DNA of 64,000 nt from Mycoplasma miroungigenitalium (GCF_013008635.1 NZ_CP053096.1:558001-622000), one strand, 5' to 3'. Counted from the stretch's first letter, positions 1 to 11,389 are shown. The notes: generated from the letters alone by a model not told the origin. Numbers and translations are program-made.

Positions 1-942
1 ATTAGAAGTTAATTTTGTAACTTTAGTGATATCAAAATTTTCGAATAATCATGTGTAGCGATGTTCTTTGCTTTCAAATTCGTTATTTGCAAGCATTTTT
101 TTGTAAATTTCGGCTTTACCTGGTTTCAAAAAATTTACAACATTTGGTGAATCGAATAACCGGCTTCATTTGTAACTCAAATCTTCTCAAACCCAAGGTT
201 GTTGTTTTCAAAATTTTGATATTTCTCTAGGGTCCTTAATTTGACTGGCTAATCCTCACATCATCGAAGCATCGTGCGACACTAATCCAGCCTTAGTATC
301 ACCGACAACTTTTTCTCTTAACTCGTCTGTAACTTCAATACTATTGATTTTTCCTGTACTATCATTAATGTAAGGATTAACATTTGCTATTTTATTTTCT
401 ACATCAAAATTAAATATTTTTCTTGGTTTATGTGGAGTAATGTCAGCTTTTACTTCGACACCCGCAATTATGATGGTATTAGTTTTTGTATCGTGAAAAT
501 TGGTTTCTGTCTGTTTTTTTGGGGGAGTAGGGATTGGTTTTGGTTTTGGTTTTTCCGGTTCTGGCTCGGGTTTTTCCGGTTCTGGTTTTGGTTTTTCTGG
601 TTCAGGCTTAGGCTTCGGTTTTTCCGGTTCTGGTTTTTTTTCTTCAACTTTAATTATTTCTTTTTTTGGCTCGGGTTTTGGTTTTTCTGGCTCAGGCAAA
701 GGTTCGGGCTTTGGGATTTCTTTCAAATTCATATCTGCGTTAGAAGGGTTTGTATCATTTAATTCCAAATTATCTTTTGGTATAAAATTTGGTTTTGCAA
801 TCTTAGAAGAAGTATAATCGTTTGACAACTGATTATTGGTTGAGGCAAAATAAACTATAGTTGCAATTGAACCAGATACTGCAACACTTCCTAATAAACT
901 TAATAAAATAATTTTCGTTTTACGCTTCTTAAAAAAACTCAT
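1..942 (-). CDS. Immunoglobulin-blocking virulence protein (MIB family), 3' part outside window
   Basis: Begins at 942 and stays open, with UGA read as Trp, to the left edge, so the C-terminal part is missing. Residues about 10-33 form an uncleaved signal-anchor helix after a basic MSFFKKRKTK start. A Pro-Glu-Lys repeat rod spans roughly residues 75-150. The following globular region carries segments I associate with mycoplasma MIB proteins: an 'IEVTDELR' stretch, then beyond the UGA codons 'PNVVNFLKP' and 'YTWLFENFDITK'. Family knowledge: MIB binds the antibody Fab region and presents IgG to the serine protease MIP, which cuts off the VH domain. No MIP gene is in the window. Expected location is the outer face of the membrane. 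Confidence 0.87.
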
Positions 943-1255
943 GATTTATCTCGCTTTCATTAGTCATAATAATTAATACCATATATTCACTAATATAATT
1001 TTTCTTTTTTGTTTTTTTTCATTATTTAGCTACTTTACTAATAACACTTATTTATAGATAATTTCGGAAATATAAAAATATTTTTACACATTTAAACAAA
1101 GGTTTTTTTAGCCGTACATCATGTACTTATGTAGAAATTATCATTTTTTGAAATAAATTCGACAGTCTTTTAATGAAAAAACTCAATTCTGAAGCATATT
1201 TTTTACCTTAAAAATGGTTTTTTTATTATTGTTAGTATCAACGCTGTTAAATAAA
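943..1255. other. Intergenic region with no recognised gene
   Basis: About 310 bp of very AT-rich sequence between the MIB start and the rpmB terminator. It must carry the MIB promoter, but I see no convincing -35/-10 pair. A small perfect inverted repeat, GTACAT-C-ATGTAC, sits near 1122-1135 without a U-run. Both strands are full of stops. Confidence 0.5.
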
Positions 1256-1286
1256 CAAAAAAAGAATTTGTCCTGAAACAAATTCT
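1256..1286 (-). terminator. Rho-independent terminator of rpmB
   Basis: On the minus strand AGAATTTGT (1286-1278) pairs with ACAAATTCT (1271-1263) and is followed by a U-run (1263-1257), about 28 nt after the rpmB stop. Confidence 0.85.
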
Positions 1287-1313
1287 ATGATTTGTAATTG
1301 CATAATGAAAGAA

Positions 1314-1508
1314 TTAAGCTGTAGTTGAGTTTCTTTTAAGTGTTTTTGCAGTTTTAGCACTTACTCTTAAAGTAACTTTTTTACCATCAACGTAAACTTT
1401 GATTTTTTGTAGGTTAACGTTAAATTTTCTTTTAGATGCGTTCATAGCGTGTGAACGTTTGTTACCAGTTTGTGCACGTTTTCCTGTTAATTGATCTACT
1501 CTAGCCAT
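1314..1508 (-). CDS. rpmB: 50S ribosomal protein L28
   Basis: A 64-residue protein of typical bacterial L28 length and composition: [16 protein letters not shown] start, then the S/H/A-rich '[14 protein letters not shown]' region and a '[12 protein letters not shown]' C-terminus. It is a structural component of the large ribosomal subunit near the E site. A good Shine-Dalgarno (AAAGGAG) lies just before the ATG. It is monocistronic, with its own terminator. L28 is a zinc-binding CxxC protein in some bacteria; this copy has no cysteines and so is the zinc-free form. Confidence 0.96.
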   Translation of the reverse strand: MARVDQLTGKRAQTGNKRSHAMNASKRKFNVNLQKIKVYVDGKKVTLRVSAKTAKTLKRNSTTA

Positions 1509-1638
1509 AGTTGCTCCTTTCAGTGATTATTAATATATTGTAAAAAAGTATTCTTATTATACAAAGAAAAAGACTTTTTGATAATTTTTTTTAAAACACA
1601 ATTATATTATTGTTTTTGATAGCTAATTATTAGCAAAA

Positions 1639-2559
1639 TTAATTAAGATTTAATTTATCGATTAGCGTTTTTGCTGCGATGCAACCATCGGCTGCCGCAG
1701 TTACAAGTTGACGAACTTTTTTAACAATAATGTCCCCAACAGCAAATATGTTTTCAACTTTAGTTTCCATTTCTTCGTTGACTTGAATAAATCCTTGTTT
1801 ATCAACAATATTTAAATGTTCATATATTGAATTATCAGGGATGAATCCAATTAATGAAAATAAAGCTCTAGATTGAATTTCCTTTTCACTGCTGTCGATA
1901 TTGTTACGTACTATTATTTTGGTAAAACCTTTGTCGTTTCCGACCAATTCAAGTATTTCACTATGTGTATGAATCGTGATGTTTTTGACTTCTTTAATAG
2001 CATCAATCAGTATTTTGTCAGCCGTTAATTCGTTTAATACAATTAAATCAACATGACTGACAAATCTTGAAGCAAATATTGCTTCTTCAACTGCTGAATT
2101 ACCGCCACCCAACATAACAACATTTTCGTCACGATATAGCGGTGCGTCGCAGGTTGCGCAGAAATGAACACCCAGATGTTTATATTGATAATAATTTTTG
2201 ATAAATGTTGGTTCTCTGTGTTTTAAACCAGTAGCAATTATTATTGATTTTGCTCTTAAACTTTTCCCATTTGCAAGTAAAACTTCTTTGTCTCATAAAT
2301 CATGAGAATTAATTTTAAGCACTTCCCCCATAATAACTTTAGCGCCGTACTCTTTTGCATGATTAAGCATATTTATACCTAAATCATAGCCTGAAATAGT
2401 TGGTGTCCCTAGTCAGTTTTCAACTGTAGCGCTAGTTACAATTTTTCCGCCAGGATTTTCTTTTTCAATCATGACCACATTCAATCCGCCTCTAGCAGCG
2501 TATAGCGCAGCGTTAGCGCCTCCGGGTCCTGTACCAATAATGATAATATCGTAATTCAT
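1639..2559 (-). CDS. trxB: Thioredoxin-disulfide reductase
   Basis: Flavoprotein of 306 residues that passes electrons from NADPH to thioredoxin. The FAD-binding Rossmann motif GTGPGGANAALYAAR lies near the N-terminus. The redox-active CATC (Cys134/Cys137, at 2160-2149) is in the same position as in E. coli TrxB. The NADPH-binding 'MLGGGNSAVEEA' follows, and a C-terminal 'FAVGDI' FAD motif closes the fold. I chose the ATG at 2559 because it follows an AGAGG site and leaves one base after the lgt stop; an upstream in-frame ATG would lie inside lgt. Co-transcribed with lgt, a common arrangement in Firmicutes and mollicutes. Confidence 0.96.
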
Positions 2560-2560
2560 A

Positions 2561-3532
2561 TTAACCTCTAACTTCTGAGTATTCTGGTTTTTTTCTATCA
2601 AAAAATCTAGTTTTATTAATATGTTCTAAATATTTTTGAGGGTGTGCATAAACATACTTAAATCTAATTCCTTGTTTTTCTTTGTGATAATGCACATGAT
2701 TAAAGAATTGAAAGTAAATAAAGAATAGTGAACCAATTGCAATAAAGACAAGAGATGCAATCGTATACATTTGGTATGCGTCTTGACGTAGCGGTTCTAA
2801 CGCAAGTCTGACTAAACCATATCAAATGAAATATAAAGCTGACGATGAACCAGGTTTCAATAAACCAAATCCATTTATAATTCAAACCAAAATTAAATAT
2901 CCAAATAAGTTAGCTAATCCTTCGTATAAGAACAATGGATATCTAAATAAGCCTGGCTGATTTAAACTTTGGCTATAAACATCGCTAATAAACATATTTT
3001 GAGCAAAGTTTTTGCCAAAAATTAGCACTGAAGACCCATCTCAGTCTACCTTGCCGTATAGTTCATGGTTTGCGTAGTTTCCTCAACGACCGATAAATTG
3101 ACCGATTAATACCGCCGGTATTATAAAATCTAATGCTTTTCTAAAATCTACTTCATGACGCTTGTGATACATATAGATACTGTCAACAATTAGACAAAGC
3201 ACAACACCACCTTGGATACTCAATCCACCTTCTCATACTTTATATCATGATGATCAGTCAAATTCGGGAACGTATAGCGCCACTTCGACTAAATCCCATA
3301 GACGAGCGCCAATTATTGCTGATGGTATTGTTAAGACGATTAGTGTGTATAAAATTTCGAATTTATATTTTTCACGTTTTCAGAAAAATGTAATCGTTAA
3401 TATTGAAGCCAAAATACCCAATAGCAGTGTAATTGAGTATGTTCTAATTGGAAACGACCCAATATGGAATAATGTGGAACCTGAGTTCGCAGGGACGCCG
3501 GCAACAATGTCATAGTAATTGTTTGGATTCAC
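2561..3532 (-). CDS. lgt: Prolipoprotein diacylglyceryl transferase (GTG start)
   Basis: Integral membrane enzyme of 323 residues that moves diacylglycerol from phosphatidylglycerol to the lipobox cysteine of prolipoproteins. The Lgt signature is clear (GQFIGRWGNYANHELYG, around residue 140), with 'GARLWD' and 'GGLSIQGG' upstream. Multiple hydrophobic helices run through the protein. The start is GTG at 3532, directly after AAAGGAGGAG; the in-frame stop at 3553 leaves no other ordinary start. First gene of the lgt-trxB unit. Its substrates in this window include the lipoproteins at 8.8-12.6, 20.4, 32.2, 40.7 and 53.8 kb. Confidence 0.95.
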
Positions 3533-3706
3533 AACTCCTCCTTTATTAATTTAATGATTTACATTTTACTATATTTCATATTTATTTTTTAATCTATAAT
3601 TTTTATTATTCACGTTAAAAGAATATTTTGTGCGATATTTATGGAAACAAATATCGTTTAAATGTTTTATTGATGTGTTAAAATTGCTTCTAGATAGTAA
3701 TAAAAT

Positions 3707-3796
3707 CGGTAGTTGCTCGAGTGGCTGAAGAGGTTTGTCTCGAAAACAAATAGTGATGGAAATCACTCAAGGGTTCAAATCCCTTACTACCGGCCA
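3707..3796 (+). tRNA. tRNA-Ser (anticodon CGA)
   Basis: Acceptor CGGTAGT (3707-3713) pairs with ACTACCG (3786-3792); discriminator G and encoded CCA follow. The anticodon stem TTTGT/ACAAA holds the loop CTCGAAA, giving CGA, which reads UCG. A long class II variable arm (TAGTGATGGAAATCACT) confirms Ser. The T-arm GGGTTCAAATCCC is canonical. Confidence 0.96.
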
Positions 3797-3896
3797 TTTT
3801 TTTATTGCTTTTCTTCAACAATATTGGTATTTGTGGTATAAATTAGGAAATTATATATACATTATTTTCAGTTTAATAATAATTAACAGGAGGATT

Positions 3897-5732
3897 ATGA
3901 AACCAACAAGATTAGTGGCCATTGGTGGCGTACAAGAAATCGGACAGTCATCTTTATTTGTTGAATATGACAACAATATTTTTATTATTGATGCAGGTAT
4001 TAAATTTGCTGATACTGCTCAAACAGGAATTAAGGGAATTATTCCTGATTATTCATATTTAGCGCAAAACAAAGAAAAAATTCGTGGTTTATTTATAACT
4101 CACGGACACGAGGACCATATTGGAGGGGTAGTTTATTTAGTTAAACAAGTTCCGATAAAGAAAATTTTCGCGCCTAGAATTGCAATACAATATTTAAAAT
4201 TAAAATTCGATGAACACAAGATTAATAAAGGTATTGAATTTGTTGAAATTGAAAAAGCTGCAGTTCATAAATTTGGAAAATGTTCAGTAGATTTCTGATC
4301 AGCTCAACACTCGATTCCTGATGCTTTTGGTATTAGAGTTAACACTCCAAATGGTTCAGTAATGTGTACTGGCGACTTTAGATTTGATTACAACCCAATT
4401 GGCGAAAGCTACACAGATTTCGCTAGATTGGACCAAATTGGCAAAGAAGGACTGACTGTGTTATTATCTGATTCAACTAACGCAATGAGACCCGATCATT
4501 CTCCTTCAGAAAATGATATTCTAAAAGACATTGAAAAATACATGCGTCAAGCAACTAGAAAAATTATTGTTACCGCTTTTGCTTCTAACTTAACTCGTGT
4601 TAAGGCTATTATTGAATTAGCTGCAAAACTCGGCAAAAAAGTTGCAACCTTTGGTCGTTCAATGGTGAATGGTGTAAAAATCGGTCGTAAATTAGGGTAC
4701 ATTAAAGTTGATAACAAGGTTTTAGTTGATAAAAAACAAGTTGCGAATGTACCTGAAAAAGATTTAGTTATCTTAACAACTGGTAGTCAGGGTGAACAAT
4801 TAGCCGCCTTAGCTCGTATGTCTCATGGTAAACATCAAAGCGTAAAAATCGAAAAAGGCGACTTAATTATTTTCTCATCAAGCCCAATTCCTGGAAATCA
4901 CATGGTTATTGAACTTTTAGTTAATAGATTGGCTAAATTGGGTGCCGATATCAAAGAAAATGGTGTAGATGGTTACTTGCATACATCTGGACACGCATAT
5001 AAACATGAACACGACAAAATTTTTCAATTGACCAAACCAAAATATTTTATTCCCTACCATGGTGAATACAGAATGAGTATTGTTCATGGCCAAAGCGCTG
5101 TGCGTAATGGTGTAGACCCCAAAAATATATTTATTCCTGAAAAAGGCAGAGTTTATAACATAATAAATCATGAAGTTTTTGAAACTGATGAACGCATTGA
5201 ATATGGCCCAGTTTATATTGATGGCAATAATACGCTTAACTTAAACGCTAATATTATCAAGGAAAGACAAAAACTTGCTGAAAGCGGTTTCGTTAATATT
5301 TGTTTAACGATTGACCGCAAAAAAAATATTATTTTAGGGAGACCAACACTAATTTCAAGAGGGGCTTTTTATGTCAAAACTTCCCTTGATTTGGTTACTG
5401 AGGCAAAACGTGTAGCTCATGGTGCTGCGCTGTATTACATCAAAAACAATGAATCATGAAATGTTGTTGAACTTAAACAATTAATAGTTGATAGATTAGA
5501 AAACTTGTTCTATAAGGAAAAACGTCGTAAACCAATAATAATTCCGACAATTTTATTCACTGATGATGGTGATGAACCAGCATTCGCAAATTCGTCAATT
5601 AATTTTGCTAAAAAAGGCAAAGAAACAGATACTAAAACTAGAAAATTGTTGAAGGATGTTAAATCTGAAATGTTCGGTGATAAATCAGAAATTGATGATG
5701 ACATTCATGATGATGAAGAAGACATTGAGTAG
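3897..5732 (+). CDS. rnj: Ribonuclease J
   Basis: A 611-residue metallo-beta-lactamase/beta-CASP nuclease with 5'-3' exo- and endonuclease activity in mRNA decay and rRNA maturation. The zinc-binding HGHEDH motif is at residues 69-74, 'CTGDFRFD' near 156, and beta-CASP motifs including 'LTTGSQGE' and 'HTSGHA' are present. The C-terminal 75 residues are acidic and low in complexity. The start at 3897 follows ACAGGAGG. Length is slightly above the B. subtilis J1/J2 size of about 555, because of the acidic tail. The gene stands alone between tRNA-Ser and the convergent trmB. I cannot decide between rnjA and rnjB from one copy. Confidence 0.93.
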
Positions 5733-5746
5733 ACTCAATGTTTTTT
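5723..5746 (+). terminator. Terminator of rnj
   Basis: CATTGAGT (5723-5730), AG, ACTCAATG (5733-5740), then TTTTTT. The stem contains the rnj stop codon. Confidence 0.85.
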
Positions 5747-5749
5747 ATA

Positions 5750-5776
5750 TAAAAAATACTCATTTCAAATGAGTAT
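5750..5776 (-). terminator. Terminator of trmB
   Basis: On the minus strand an ATACTCATTT/AAATGAGTAT hairpin (5776-5756) is followed by a T-run (5756-5751). It faces the rnj terminator, so the convergent genes are insulated from each other. Confidence 0.82.
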
Positions 5777-6388
5777 CTAAGGTTTTGCAAAAATGAAATT
5801 GATATTTTTTCCTTGTTCACTTCATTTTCTTTCATAGCCTGTCATTACGTTTTTACTTGCGTATGATGATTGGTGTAAATCTTCACCAAAATCAATTATT
5901 TTTCAATCATTTTCGTTGAATGATTCTAAGGAAAATTCATATAGTTTATCATTATCTGATTTAAATTTTAGTATAGAATTTTCATCCATAATTATTTTAT
6001 ATAAATCTAAAAATGATTTATATGTTAACCTTCTGCGGAAATGACGGGCTTTTGGTCATGGATCACTAAATGTTAATCAAATAGTGCTAGCCTTACCTAC
6101 AAAAATATCTGGAATATTTACTGCATCAGCAATAATTATATAAAAATTATTTAATTGATATTCTTCTGCTTTTTTTAGCGCCTTAGCGGCAACTGTTGGA
6201 TATTTTTCTAATCCATAAAATGTTTTAGTCGGATTTAATCTCGCTAATTCCACAATCATTTCACCTTTACCCATACCAATTTCAATAATACAATTTTCAT
6301 CTAGTTTAATAGGATATTGATTTTCTTTAATCATATAAGGTGAAGCCTGTAATTTAGGTTCGGCATTTTTATCGTATCTTAATCTCAT
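5777..6388 (-). CDS. trmB: tRNA (guanine-N7-)-methyltransferase
   Basis: SAM-dependent enzyme of 203 residues that forms m7G46 in tRNA variable loops. The SAM-binding motif 'IEIGMGKGEM' lies near residue 37 and 'YGLEKYP' near 58. The family hallmark 'FSDPWPKARHFRRRLT' reads through a UGA codon near 6077, and the C-terminal 'TGYERKW' is also typical. Length matches the family. No Shine-Dalgarno is visible before the ATG at 6388, and no TATAAT box sits at leaderless distance. Confidence 0.95.
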
Positions 6389-6539
6389 AAATTTATTTTA
6401 ATTTATAAATTAATATTATGAAAAAAAATAACACAAAATAATAGTGTAAACGTTTTGGGTTTAAAATAATTGGAAAATTCATAATTAGTTTAGAAAATAT
6501 GAAATTCCAGAAAGTTTATTTTAAATAAAATAAAAAAAA

Positions 6540-6566
6540 TTAGCAGATAAGCAATTAGAGTGCTAA
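6540..6566 (+). promoter_or_regulatory. CIRCE operator (HrcA site) of clpB
   Basis: TTAGCAGAT, a 9-nt spacer, then GAGTGCTAA (6558-6566). The right arm is a perfect CIRCE half-site; the left arm matches six of nine positions of TTAGCACTC. It lies immediately upstream of the -10 box TATAAT (6569-6574), where HrcA binding would block RNA polymerase. Confidence 0.9.
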
Positions 6567-6568
6567 AA

Positions 6569-6574
6569 TATAAT
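6569..6574 (+). promoter_or_regulatory. -10 box of the clpB promoter
   Basis: TATAAT, 21 nt before the clpB ATG and 2 nt after the CIRCE element. An AAGGAGG ribosome binding site follows at 6585-6591. Confidence 0.75.
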
Positions 6575-6595
6575 TGTATTGAATAAGGAGGTATT

Positions 6596-8755
6596 ATGGA
6601 TTTTAATTTTGATGATATCTTTGGTAATTTAAACCCAAATCAAAAAAATAATGGAGAAAAAGAAGATGCATTAAAAAAATATGGTCGCAATTTAACTGAT
6701 TTAGCAACCAGAAACGAATTAGAACCAATCATTAATCGTGATGATGAAATTCGTCGGATGATTCGTATTTTGAGTCGTAAAACAAAGAATAATCCAGTCC
6801 TAGTTGGTGAACCCGGAGTTGGTAAAACGGCAATTGTTGAAGGTTTAGCTAGAAAAATTGTTGAGGGACAGGTTCCAGAAAACTTAAAAGGTAAGGATAT
6901 TTTTGAATTAGATTTAGCTGCATTAATAGCCGGCGCATCGTACCAAGGTCAATTTGAACAAAGATTGAAAGCAGTTTTAAAACGTATTGAAGAAAGCAAT
7001 GGAGATATTATTTTATTTATTGATGAAATTCATATGTTGATCGGAACAGGTCGCAATCAGGACAGTGCCATGGACGCAGCCAATATCTTTAAACCGTTAA
7101 TGGCTCGTGGTAAATTGCATTTAATTGGTGCTACAACATTTGATGAATATCGTAAATACATCGAAAAAGATGCCGCTTTGGAAAGAAGAATGCAAAAAAT
7201 TGATGTATTGGAACCCAGTGTTGAAGATACAGTAGCTATTTTAAGGGGTATTAAGGAAAGATTTGAGAACTTTCATAATGTGAAAATTCAGGATGATGCA
7301 TTGGTTGCCGCCGCTAGACTATCTTCGAGATATATTTCGGATCGTTTTTTACCAGATAAGGCAATCGATTTAATTGATGAAGCTGCTTCAACAATTAAAA
7401 CTGAAATTAACTTTAAACCAGAAGAACTTGAAAAATCACAACAAAAATTAGCTATTTTAGAAATGGAAAAAATTGCATTAAGTCCAAATAAAGATGCTAA
7501 AGAGAAAAATAAAACAAGATTATGCGAACTTGATGAATTGATTAATAGTGAAAATAGTGTTATTGACGCATTACAAAAGAAATGGGATTTTGAAAAAGCT
7601 AGATTGGAAAAACTTTCAAGCGCTAAGTCGAAACTGGAAAACTTGAAACATATCTTGAATATATATCAAAAAGATGCGGACTACGAAAAAGCATCAAGAG
7701 TGTTGTATGTCGAAATTCCAAACCTAGAAAACGAAATCAAAGATTTAGAAAACGAAATTAACAACTCTAACGCGTCTTTAATTAAGGATACAGTTACGAG
7801 TGAAGAAATTGCCACCATCGTTTCAAAATGAACAAAAATTCCTGTAACAAAACTTCTTGAAAGTGATAAAAATAAACTATTAAATCTTGAAAAAGAATTA
7901 AAACAAAGAATTAAAGGACAAGACCACGCAGTATCATTAGTAGCCCAAGCAGTATTAAGAGCAAAAGCTAATATAAATGATCCTGACAGACCATTAGCTA
8001 GTTTTCTATTTTCTGGTCCAACCGGTGTTGGTAAAACTGAATTAGCTAGAGCATTAGCTTATTCATTATTTGATTCAGAAAAACAGATGATCAGAGTCGA
8101 TATGTCTGAATATATGGAAAAACACTCAGTTTCTAAAATAATTGGTGCGCCTCCTGGATATGTTGGATTTGATTCTTCTACTTCTCTTACTGAAAGAATT
8201 AGAAAAAACCCATACACAATATTATTATTTGACGAGATAGAAAAAGCACACAGAGATGTATTGAATATTTTGTTGCAAATTTTAGACAATGGAGCTATTA
8301 CTGATTCAAAAGGTAGAGTAATTAATTGTAGAAATTTAATTATAATTATGACTTCAAATATTGCTGCTGATGTTAAGGAACAATTAGAGCAAATGCCATC
8401 AGTCAAGGCTGAATTACTAAAATTCTTAAGTCCAGAATTTGTCAATAGAATTGATGAAGTAATTAAGTTTGCTCATCTAGAACAAGATTCTGTTAATGCT
8501 ATTGTTGAGTTAGAATTGAACAAATTAGCCGCAAGAATTAAAGAATCTAAGTCTATTTCATTAAAATTTACAGAAAAAGCAGTTGAATTCATAGGCAAAG
8601 CTTCATATGATCATCAATTTGGTGCTCGTCCTATTAGAAGATACATTCAAAACAAAGTCGAAGGTCTAATTGCATACAAAATAATTGAAGGCGAAATGAT
8701 TGCTGATGGCGAATATACCCTAGATATTTTTGCGGGCAATTTTGTTATTAAATAG
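6596..8755 (+). CDS. clpB: Chaperone disaggregase ClpB (short form)
   Basis: A 719-residue Hsp100 AAA+ ATPase that pulls proteins out of aggregates together with DnaK. NBD1 Walker A is GEPGVGKT (71-78); NBD2 Walker A is GPTGVGKT (474-481). Between them a coiled-coil M-domain spans about residues 280-420, which separates it from ClpA and ClpC. The roughly 150-residue N-terminal substrate domain is absent, as in other mollicute ClpB proteins. A degenerate CIRCE element at the promoter implies heat-shock control by HrcA. A strong terminator follows. One UGA-Trp codon occurs near 7829. Confidence 0.95.
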
Positions 8756-8763
8756 GCTATAAA

Positions 8764-8798
8764 AATAAACACGTTTTTACCCCGTGTTTATTTTTTTT
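8764..8798. terminator. Bidirectional terminator between clpB and the LRR lipoprotein gene
   Basis: AATAAACACG (8764-8773) pairs with CGTGTTTATT (8783-8792) and continues into a T-run on the plus strand. The A-rich left flank gives a weaker U-run for the convergent gene. Confidence 0.85.
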
Positions 8799-8832
8799 GT
8801 TCACTAAAATTTATTTCTTATTGAATCTTTTA

Positions 8833-11358
8833 TTAAGATTTATTTCACTCAATTCCCTTTTTTACATTGTTAAAATCTGTTTCTGTGAAACCTTCTGGGA
8901 ATACAGAAGTCTTAAATTGGATATTTGTTTTTTTAAACGCATTTGCCTTAATATGTTTAACATTAGGTATTTCAATTTTTGTTAGTGTTGAGTTAGCAAA
9001 AGCATTTTTACCAATGATTTCAACATTTGAAAAGACAAATTCACTTATATCTTTATCATCTTCAAATAAACTATCTGCTATCACCCTTGCCTCATTAACT
9101 TTGTTTATTTCGCCATATGCATCATAAGATATTAATATACCATTTATTAAAAATATTCCAGTTTCAGCATAATTTTCATCATTATCTTGTAATAAACTAC
9201 CTGCAAAAGAGTTTTTACCAATTTCATTTAATTTTGGCGCTTCGAAAGTATTTAATGACTTGGTTTTTCCAAAAGAGAAGTCCCCAACTTTAATTAATTT
9301 AGGAGCACTTATTTTAGCTAGAGCCGTGCAACCATTGAACGCTGAATTACCTATTTCTGTAACGTTTGGTAATTTTATTGATGTAATTTTTGTGTTATCT
9401 TTAAATAAATTGTCAGGGACAGTTGTTAATGAGGATAAGGTAATTTCACCTGTTGCTTGGCTAATATCTAAAATTATTCCATTAACCACCGCAATTTTAT
9501 TAGACGATTTATCAATTAATGATTGAATAAATCCTGAATTCTTAAACGCATTATTTCCCACTGAATTTAATTTTGGTGCTTCAAACGTATTTAGTTTTTC
9601 TGTGTTTTCGAATGCACTTTCACCTACTGTTACTAGGTTTGGGAGAATTAATTTAGTTAATGCTGAACAATTCTTAAAGCCTTGATTTTTGACTGTTACT
9701 ACTGCTTGAATATTTGCTTCAGTTAATGAAGAACAATCTTTAAATGTTGATGAATTTATAGTTATCAAATTAGGAAAATCAACAACTTTTAGATTGGTGT
9801 TAAATTCGAAGGCAGAACTACCTAAATTAATTAACTTATTTGATTTTGCTTCCGTTAATTTATTAGTTTTGTAGAAAGCTTTTTCCCCAATTTCTTCAAC
9901 ATTAGGCATTTCGATTATTTCTAAGTTAATCGCTTCCGCAAAAGCAAATTTCCCGATTGTCTTTACTTTTGGTAATTTAACTCGTTTTAGTTTTTTAACT
10001 CGATTGAATGCGTGATCTTCTACAATTAATACGTTATCTAGTTCTATTGTTTCAAGGTTTAATATTTTTTCGAAAGCACTGTTTTCAACTTTTACAGCAT
10101 TAGGCACAACAAGATTTAATAATTTGTCCATACCATTAAAACTGTCGGTAGATATACTTTCTACTAATCCGGTATTTAAATCGGTTATTGAGGTGTTTTC
10201 AAAAACTGATTTACCTAGTTCAGTGATTTTAGGCATTAGAATTGCTGTTAAATGATTTGCATTTTGAAATGAATGATCTCCGATGTTTATAACGTTCGGC
10301 AATGATATTTTAGTTATTTTATCAGCATTTTTAAATGCTTCCGGTGCAATTGTTAAAACGTTTGGTAATGTAATTTCACCAACAGCTTGTTTTCCATCTA
10401 ACACAATATTATTATAGATACTAATACCATCATTATTCCTAATTGAATTAAGAAACTTCGTTTTAGCAAATGAATCAATACCAATTCATTTTACTTTAGG
10501 CATTTCAACATCTTTTAGTGAAACATTTTCTTTAAAAGCTCCATCTCTGATTTCAGTAACATTAGGCATTACAATTTTTGAAAGAGTTGTCCCAGAAAAC
10601 ATTTCACTATTAACTACTTGAATTAATCCTGTGTTAATTTCGGAAATTTTCGTATTTTTAAATGCATAAAATCCTATTGAGTTAATCTGTGGCATACTAA
10701 TTTTGACCATAGATGTAGCATTCTCAAAAGCGCTTGCTCCCATTTCTTTAAGTTCTGGAGCATTAATTTCTTTCAATTCTTTTGCTCCACTAAAACTCTG
10801 TATTCCAACCTTTTGCAATTTGTTTGTGTTAATTTCAGATATTTTTGAATTGATAAAAGCTCCATCCTTAATTTCTAACAAATTAGGTGAGTCTATTTTT
10901 CTTATTGCTGAATTTTTAAAAGCATATTCCATAATCGCCTTTAAATTTGGCACATTTAAGCTAACTAACTGGCCAGTGTTTTCAAATGCGTTTTTTCCAA
11001 TTAATCCAACTTTATTTGCAACGACTGTCTTTAAAGAATTAAAGTTTTTGAAAGCAAATTCTGGAATAATATTTGATTTCAATAATTCTATTTCGGTAAT
11101 TGTGTTTAGTTTTTCGATATTTTCAAATTTTTTGAATGAAATTTGTTCTGGTGAATTTCAAATTAGTTTTTTTAGTTTTACTCCATTTTTTATATTTTTG
11201 ATGTAGTAAATTCCATCCTTATGTTCATAATCAAAATATTTGTCAATATTATCCTTATCTATATTTTGTTTTGTGTTTTGACAACTAATTGCTGCAACGG
11301 GTAATAGCGCCATTGACGATATCCCCATGCTTAATAAAATTTTGTTTTTTGTTTTCAT
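8833..11358 (-). CDS. BspA-type leucine-rich-repeat surface lipoprotein
   Basis: An 841-residue lipoprotein. The signal peptide ends in the lipobox AAIS-Cys (about residue 25). Almost all the rest consists of LRR_5/BspA-like repeats of about 23 residues with the pattern 'LPNVxxIGxxAFxxxxxLxxI'. The repeats run in arrays separated by short 'NGI(L/I)ISYD..GEI' inserts near residues 320, 510 and 680. BspA-type proteins bind host matrix or cells, so a surface adhesin role is inferred. I chose ATG 11358 because GGAG lies upstream; the earlier in-frame ATGs overlap the TATAAT box (11389-11384). Several UGA codons interrupt standard-code reading. Arranged head to head with the lipoprotein at 11505. 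Confidence 0.9.
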
Positions 11359-11383
11359 TTTTTTTATCTCCATATTTTTTAAC

Positions 11384-11389
11384 ATTATA
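11384..11389 (-). promoter_or_regulatory. -10 box of the LRR lipoprotein gene
   Basis: TATAAT on the minus strand, 25 nt before the chosen ATG, with GGAG between them. It rules out the in-frame start codons located farther upstream. Confidence 0.65.

Noticed and set aside
500-817. Plus-strand ORF rich in Gly/Phe/Ser
   Set aside because: It is the antisense of the Pro-Glu-Lys rod of the MIB gene; no start signal and the minus frame explains the sequence.
3735-3896. Upstream extension of RNase J into the tRNA-Ser gene
   Set aside because: The frame is open by chance; AGGAGG and ATG at 3897 give the normal RNase J N-terminus.
8867-9526. Plus-strand ORFs opposite the LRR gene (also 10703-11206)
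   Set aside because: They mirror the repeats of the LRR lipoprotein and lack ribosome binding sites.
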